Source: a virus
IMG/VR virus record: IMGVR_UViG_3300006738_000132
Span: 1 to 20,283 of that record
DNA: 20,283 nucleotides
Strand: one strand, 5' to 3'
The translations under genes and the position numbers were made by a program. The notes beneath the pieces are model-generated. The model was not told the origin of the DNA and did not search any database. It saw nothing but the letters and a program-made list of their open reading frames with translations. Each line of letters starts with the position of its first letter. Position 1 is the stretch's first letter. Of this stretch, positions 18,801-20,283 are shown one piece after another.

Positions 18801-19656
18801 AGTCCGGAGAAAATGTAAACGTTATTTCCGTAATCGCCGTACTGCTATTAAATATTTCTATGGCGCCGGGTTCGGGAATGCTATAGCCACGTTTACTTAA
18901 GAATGCATTCAATTGAAGTAAAACATTTCCCATCACGGATTTACCAAAAACACCCATATCTCCATAATTTTTTAGGTTAAATAACCTATCATCTTCTGCA
19001 AATAGGATGTTTGAGCGATTGACTGCTCTTAAGACTTTTAGATATCGACTATAAAGAGCCAAACTTACGCGTACTTTTCTCATTAGCTCATCGATATTTT
19101 TAGCAACATAAGTTACCTCAATATCGGTGAGTTCTTTTTCCTCATCTTCAATCTCTTCTGGCAAAGCATCGCTAAGACTATCGATAACTTCGAATGGCAC
19201 AGAATACAGAAGTTTTAAATGAGATTTATTACGAGGCGATAACCAATAGTCTGTATGTTCTATCGATTGCCTAACAACGTCTATGGTTTCATCAGAATCA
19301 TCTTTTCCATAAACTTGTAAAAGTGCAACGATGGCCGTATCTTCGTATTTTACAAATAATTCTTCTAAAGCGGCTGCAGCTTCTTCTTCTGTAGATTCTG
19401 TCGAACCGTCCGCTTCGCAATCTAGATCACCAATTGATGTTTCATCTGTTGTAACAGTAATCTGATACATGCAGTTCTTGCCGTTTAGAAACGGCTCATA
19501 GAGTGTTCTTTTTCTCCAATTGGGAACGACAGCGGCTGGATTGGGAGTGCATGGGGGACAATATTCCCCTTCTTTTAATACTATTGCGTCATCACAAACA
19601 TCAATTAGGAGATTGCCGTCTATATCCTGTAAAGGAAGAAATTTTGATTTAGCCAT
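12853..19656 (-). CDS. Very large uncharacterised tail-operon protein, 2,267 aa
   Basis: I cannot assign this to a named family. GAAGG at 19664-19668, seven bases upstream, supports the start. The N-terminus carries a CPPC pair (residues 33-36) and further Cys at 21 and 62. Acidic segments lie near 78-102 and 165-180. A polar, possibly flexible stretch (about 421-456) precedes helix-rich sequence. That part includes an amphipathic segment about 733-771 (MIHAAITQILTQLLVKVCEA) and four cysteines between 922 and 952 in a charged helical region. The last 500 residues look beta-rich; GYYHVILDDNGDFVWMTGQQ, from about 1850, opens a segment with His at 1853, 1870 and 1875. No signal peptide is visible. 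It ends 32 bases before the gp25-like gene, in the same operon, so a virion role (hub, wedge periphery or tail interior) is likely but inferred. Tape-measure protein is possible by size, but the acidic, cysteine-bearing, mixed helix/strand sequence does not read like a typical one. Confidence 0.85.
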   Translation of the reverse strand: MAKSKFLPLQDIDGNLLIDVCDDAIVLKEGEYCPPCTPNPAAVVPNWRKRTLYEPFLNGKNCMYQITVTTDETSIGDLDCEADGSTESTEEEAAAALEELFVKYEDTAIVALLQVYGKDDSDETIDVVRQSIEHTDYWLSPRNKSHLKLLYSVPFEVIDSLSDALPEEIEDEEKELTDIEVTYVAKNIDELMRKVRVSLALYSRYLKVLRAVNRSNILFAEDDRLFNLKNYGDMGVFGKSVMGNVLLQLNAFLSKRGYSIPEPGAIEIFNSSTAITEITFTFSPDYVLKKILFFTEGCNNVAVVMTDKLDELRAQSAWKDSTAMAYFTQLNEMVLDLTARIPMPWTEFVIKYTYPEVYISDTTSEEESSCVAEALAAEGKQLGQDILDEVFSIGDAIAYKFHESACKASLLEKTEEDIDMGVTPNPDSSDDTDPAQEQADIYAMAQEQEHQSLETSSAPFEDFCDRMANAGAESFTSTGEEQLDKLWSEGFDDIKMCGLFDTFMQAMTSLMGGLTLEDALGAVTESGVRGMSINNFGVLFSELEASRQTEIEQLALKKLEEGEIFDDELINQQISDAIGAGVSLVKPWTDDSLSEQEKTESPSAYGTSSEDVEIAYKSTRRTLAQRYDIVSGGTGSQFSVRVAMEAYVSAIMEAYQDDLLTLLDELNKFPGAQLVANTILAVDCPTTPFLNPDVADFMHNLELPNPFCRDINDVVWPKLVNPFGWIPKISDLFGALFEALEKMIHAAITQILTQLLVKVCEAVGDAISNAVESGDITTALASGNPNVLKDMIRESICGEEADDETVDSAVVELVSSLGVGAAALADEQQTLAFAEDISSSLTQLELINAFLGNPANDMLDIVDSLIEYEYPDYRSAIPNKEAIGSFFKNIGNLMPAPFRSNLQDYTDQLPENDATPANPTICADPELLEQFCELRADLLCGRATAGQAREMCDNLQDQMKDDLGDLSSIMQNLDGFLENNMPPLVSDPGCDNGLIPYESEVAATAVVGGLGATLEQLKIDFLTDMLGSGPMPSDWGMLNMILSDTMGNPLTAHMINVAFKRMSVHPYVDFYGTWEPDQYLMLAMSALNPLFAVMAAPHMLQLQRGAFPTKVAAYLQNGINDVEKFALAKVDLNNDWQDDESWTKTLEELGVFSGSFSSNVDLVALPDFGYNVEMEPIINEDAGIPEFGRIEEVEFTIKGRKANPDITLSFSDNAKGMASGIEPESAYSYGFDIYTYFGDLVENEDGVIANRPDDNVRIKIIERFNMAANVNVYLEAAESPHAKLLDVVNEDDTTVQSLLEGTLGVGRQMLESKIDVGNTMVAGSVEYDVLDPLKYEFIAADNTLDVVGEEFLSDYPAFMNSFQTKAAYEPPTILLSELIKKENGAGPSLAAAKTFRSEFIENTLDTFFKTVADINAKEKSGWAYGASFDTLSPKDFTYGIADPNDPTNFVPYHQAKQVLFGEEYGYTEKDMVLGISLNQHNTLLAGGTMDDVRVIYLDPTTFGGMFLRPAFHVRPQQPEGWLGLIDAFFPEPNPCEPTKTDLIDFEQIQKMIDDLYPNIPEDERLKSDSVCALELPYNRILQRPAKAGMVGLITAAIRIYVCAHFIKGFPTFMKFAPRCPEVLSSVYASYIIEVMESHFKDAQPPLWELFNVFKDEEFWYAFLEQSVQMYAMLIDSGDIQDPPPAVLDALFRLNDMQAEYDYPFRDDLLTAKLTGDAGLFQTLGAYRLDKNLEAVRATEEDAKIILKELVVEQVNFMAAKFTDNMDKLGWHPEVQDMAYYLLEEMTVDSALTLNKAMNPDGSFTINYIDVGTETTDITGAPRYYYTYGGEFVIGEDKDETGLRAGEEYIGYYHVILDDNGDFVWMTGQQHTEDLHDTLYPLVHKMSLPIGDVPEWVHDDQDKRIAAATEGPFILEKYISINGQKKAPESAYDQIRGTSDQAQNISDVYPGSLKIVKDESGNSVGLTGKLGVRYGLLFSIVIDGTKYEITSVEVDALDLPLSQFAKLEGDSKLLLCLINILKNDEKFKLVSEYIFPLNKLTGLTAIYNDMGILPSIGELTVERNETFWNIVNPNPVKQVQGLIQRFDTSAKPGLQVNIIKEPLRDLNTGEPVVVEVEFTKSVRDPFPWSEPEDVTYSSEIPIEIITGAELRTRPDAPDGAWAAFRDRLPETTFNPLAGFGVVEYDFWSQEILRNARSRIKKLFMSFYGSKQLKPNMIFEGFDSPSEIIGKKLRQHLRPDPGLRQVPWWMRGRLRTNPFDADGNVCEIE

Positions 19657-19663
19657 TGTTGTG

Positions 19664-19668
19664 CCTTC
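19664..19668 (-). promoter_or_regulatory. Ribosome binding site of the 2,267-aa gene
   Basis: On the minus strand GAAGG stands seven bases before the ATG at 19656, inside the 21-base gap after the preceding gene. It fixes this start. Confidence 0.7.
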
Positions 19669-19677
19669 TGTTTATAA

Positions 19678-20283
19678 TTAATTCGTTCTCACATTTCTGC
19701 TAACAATATATCTTTCGCCCGAAGGGGATAAATAGTTAAATCTCCAAGCTTTTGCATTAGTTCTGGTCTGCCATAAAGAATTTATAACATAAGAATATTG
19801 GCCCAATACCGCTGTTGGTGCGGCTGCAGCAATCCATTGCTGGGGTGTAATCCCCAAAATAGAGTTATAATTTGCCTGTATAAGCGCGAAATTCTCCAGC
19901 GCGCTCCAGATCTCTTCAATAATATCATGTAATTCGCGAAGAGCGTGCATGGTTACTTCACCCTTGGCTACACCTTGGACTTGGCTGAGTCCGGCGCCGA
20001 AATAGGCTGCAGCGGTCTCGCTATAACTATTTCCTGCAACCAAATCGATCTTAGGCGCTATTGGTTCTGATTTGCCCCCCAAAGAATTTGGTTCACCATT
20101 TTGACCAAATTTTCCACCTCGCATCCTTCCAGTTGTAATTCTTACACCTTCGCGACCAATAATTCTAACACCATCGGCTTTAATGCCGATGCCAGAACGA
20201 GCCTCCATGCCTTTGCCCTCGTTAACCAAAGGATCAGAGGCTAGCCCAAAAATCTGATCAATATCGCAAAGTCGCGAAATATA
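19678..20283 (-). CDS. Uncharacterised tail-operon protein, C-terminal 201 residues (partial at right edge)
   Basis: The frame is open from the right edge to the TAA at 19678, giving 201 residues. A TTG at 20229 could be read as a start, but the coding sequence continues upstream without a stop and reads like protein (ISRLCDIDQIFGLASDP), so the true start is probably outside the window. In-window residues 29-52 (ARSGIGIKADGVRIIGREGV, then RITTG) look like short beta strands with a GVRI-x4-GVRI pseudo-repeat. The rest is mainly helical (LRELHDIIEEIWSALENFAL) with an Ala-rich patch (WIAAAAPTAVLGQY). The terminal segment SPSGERYIVSRNVRTN is polar. It ends 21 bases before the 2,267-residue gene, in the same operon. 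A spike or hub accessory role would fit the position, but no domain is recognised. Confidence 0.75.
   Translation of the reverse strand, partial: YISRLCDIDQIFGLASDPLVNEGKGMEARSGIGIKADGVRIIGREGVRITTGRMRGGKFGQNGEPNSLGGKSEPIAPKIDLVAGNSYSETAAAYFGAGLSQVQGVAKGEVTMHALRELHDIIEEIWSALENFALIQANYNSILGITPQQWIAAAAPTAVLGQYSYVINSLWQTRTNAKAWRFNYLSPSGERYIVSRNVRTN

Noticed and set aside
20227-20229. TTG at 20229 as start of the last gene
   Set aside because: The frame is open and protein-like through the right edge, and I see no clear ribosome site before the TTG, so the real start is probably outside the window.

Overview
The window is an AT-rich stretch (about 60% A+T by eye) that is almost wholly coding. 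Every supportable gene lies on the minus strand, so transcription runs from high to low coordinates. Genes abut or overlap, and no gap is longer than 32 bases. I see no tRNA, CRISPR array, insertion sequence, internal promoter or terminator. The content is the baseplate and distal-tail part of a contractile-tail structural operon. The likely source is a large, uncultivated environmental tailed phage (class Caudoviricetes). An extracellular contractile injection system with the same baseplate core cannot be excluded, because sheath, tube, portal, capsid and terminase genes all lie outside the window.

In order of transcription: (1) 20283-19678, the C-terminal 201 residues of an uncharacterised protein whose start is beyond the right edge. 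(2) 19656-12853, a 2,267-residue uncharacterised, presumably structural protein. (3) 12820-12452, a 122-residue gp25/gpW-like baseplate wedge protein. (4) 12435-10627, a 602-residue gp6/gpJ-like baseplate wedge protein. (5) 10627-9086, a 513-residue protein with an N-terminal DNRLRE/CBM96-like beta-sandwich. (6) 9096 to the left edge, a giant frame of at least 3,032 residues with no stop inside the window. Near its N-terminus the giant carries a LamG-like jelly-roll, a KGT-containing segment resembling P2 gpI, a second LamG-like domain, a helical segment and a polar linker. About 1,800 further residues of mostly beta-rich sequence follow.

The order gp25/W, J, (513-residue insert), I-like giant matches the W-J-I order of P2-type baseplate operons and the 25-6-7 order of T4. 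My reading is that the gp25- and gp6/J-like proteins build the wedge. The giant is anchored to the wedge through its I-like part and projects a lectin-rich arm, with the 513-residue protein as a partner or adaptor. The 2,267-residue protein upstream would belong to the hub, the wedge periphery or the tail interior, and its role is unassigned. Family calls come from reading the sequence and from memory of family motifs; no database search was run.

The most unusual features are the giant multi-lectin baseplate protein, the unassigned 2,267-residue protein, and a strong excess of the palindrome GGCGCC (27 sites by hand count), apparently always in frame as a Gly-Ala codon pair.
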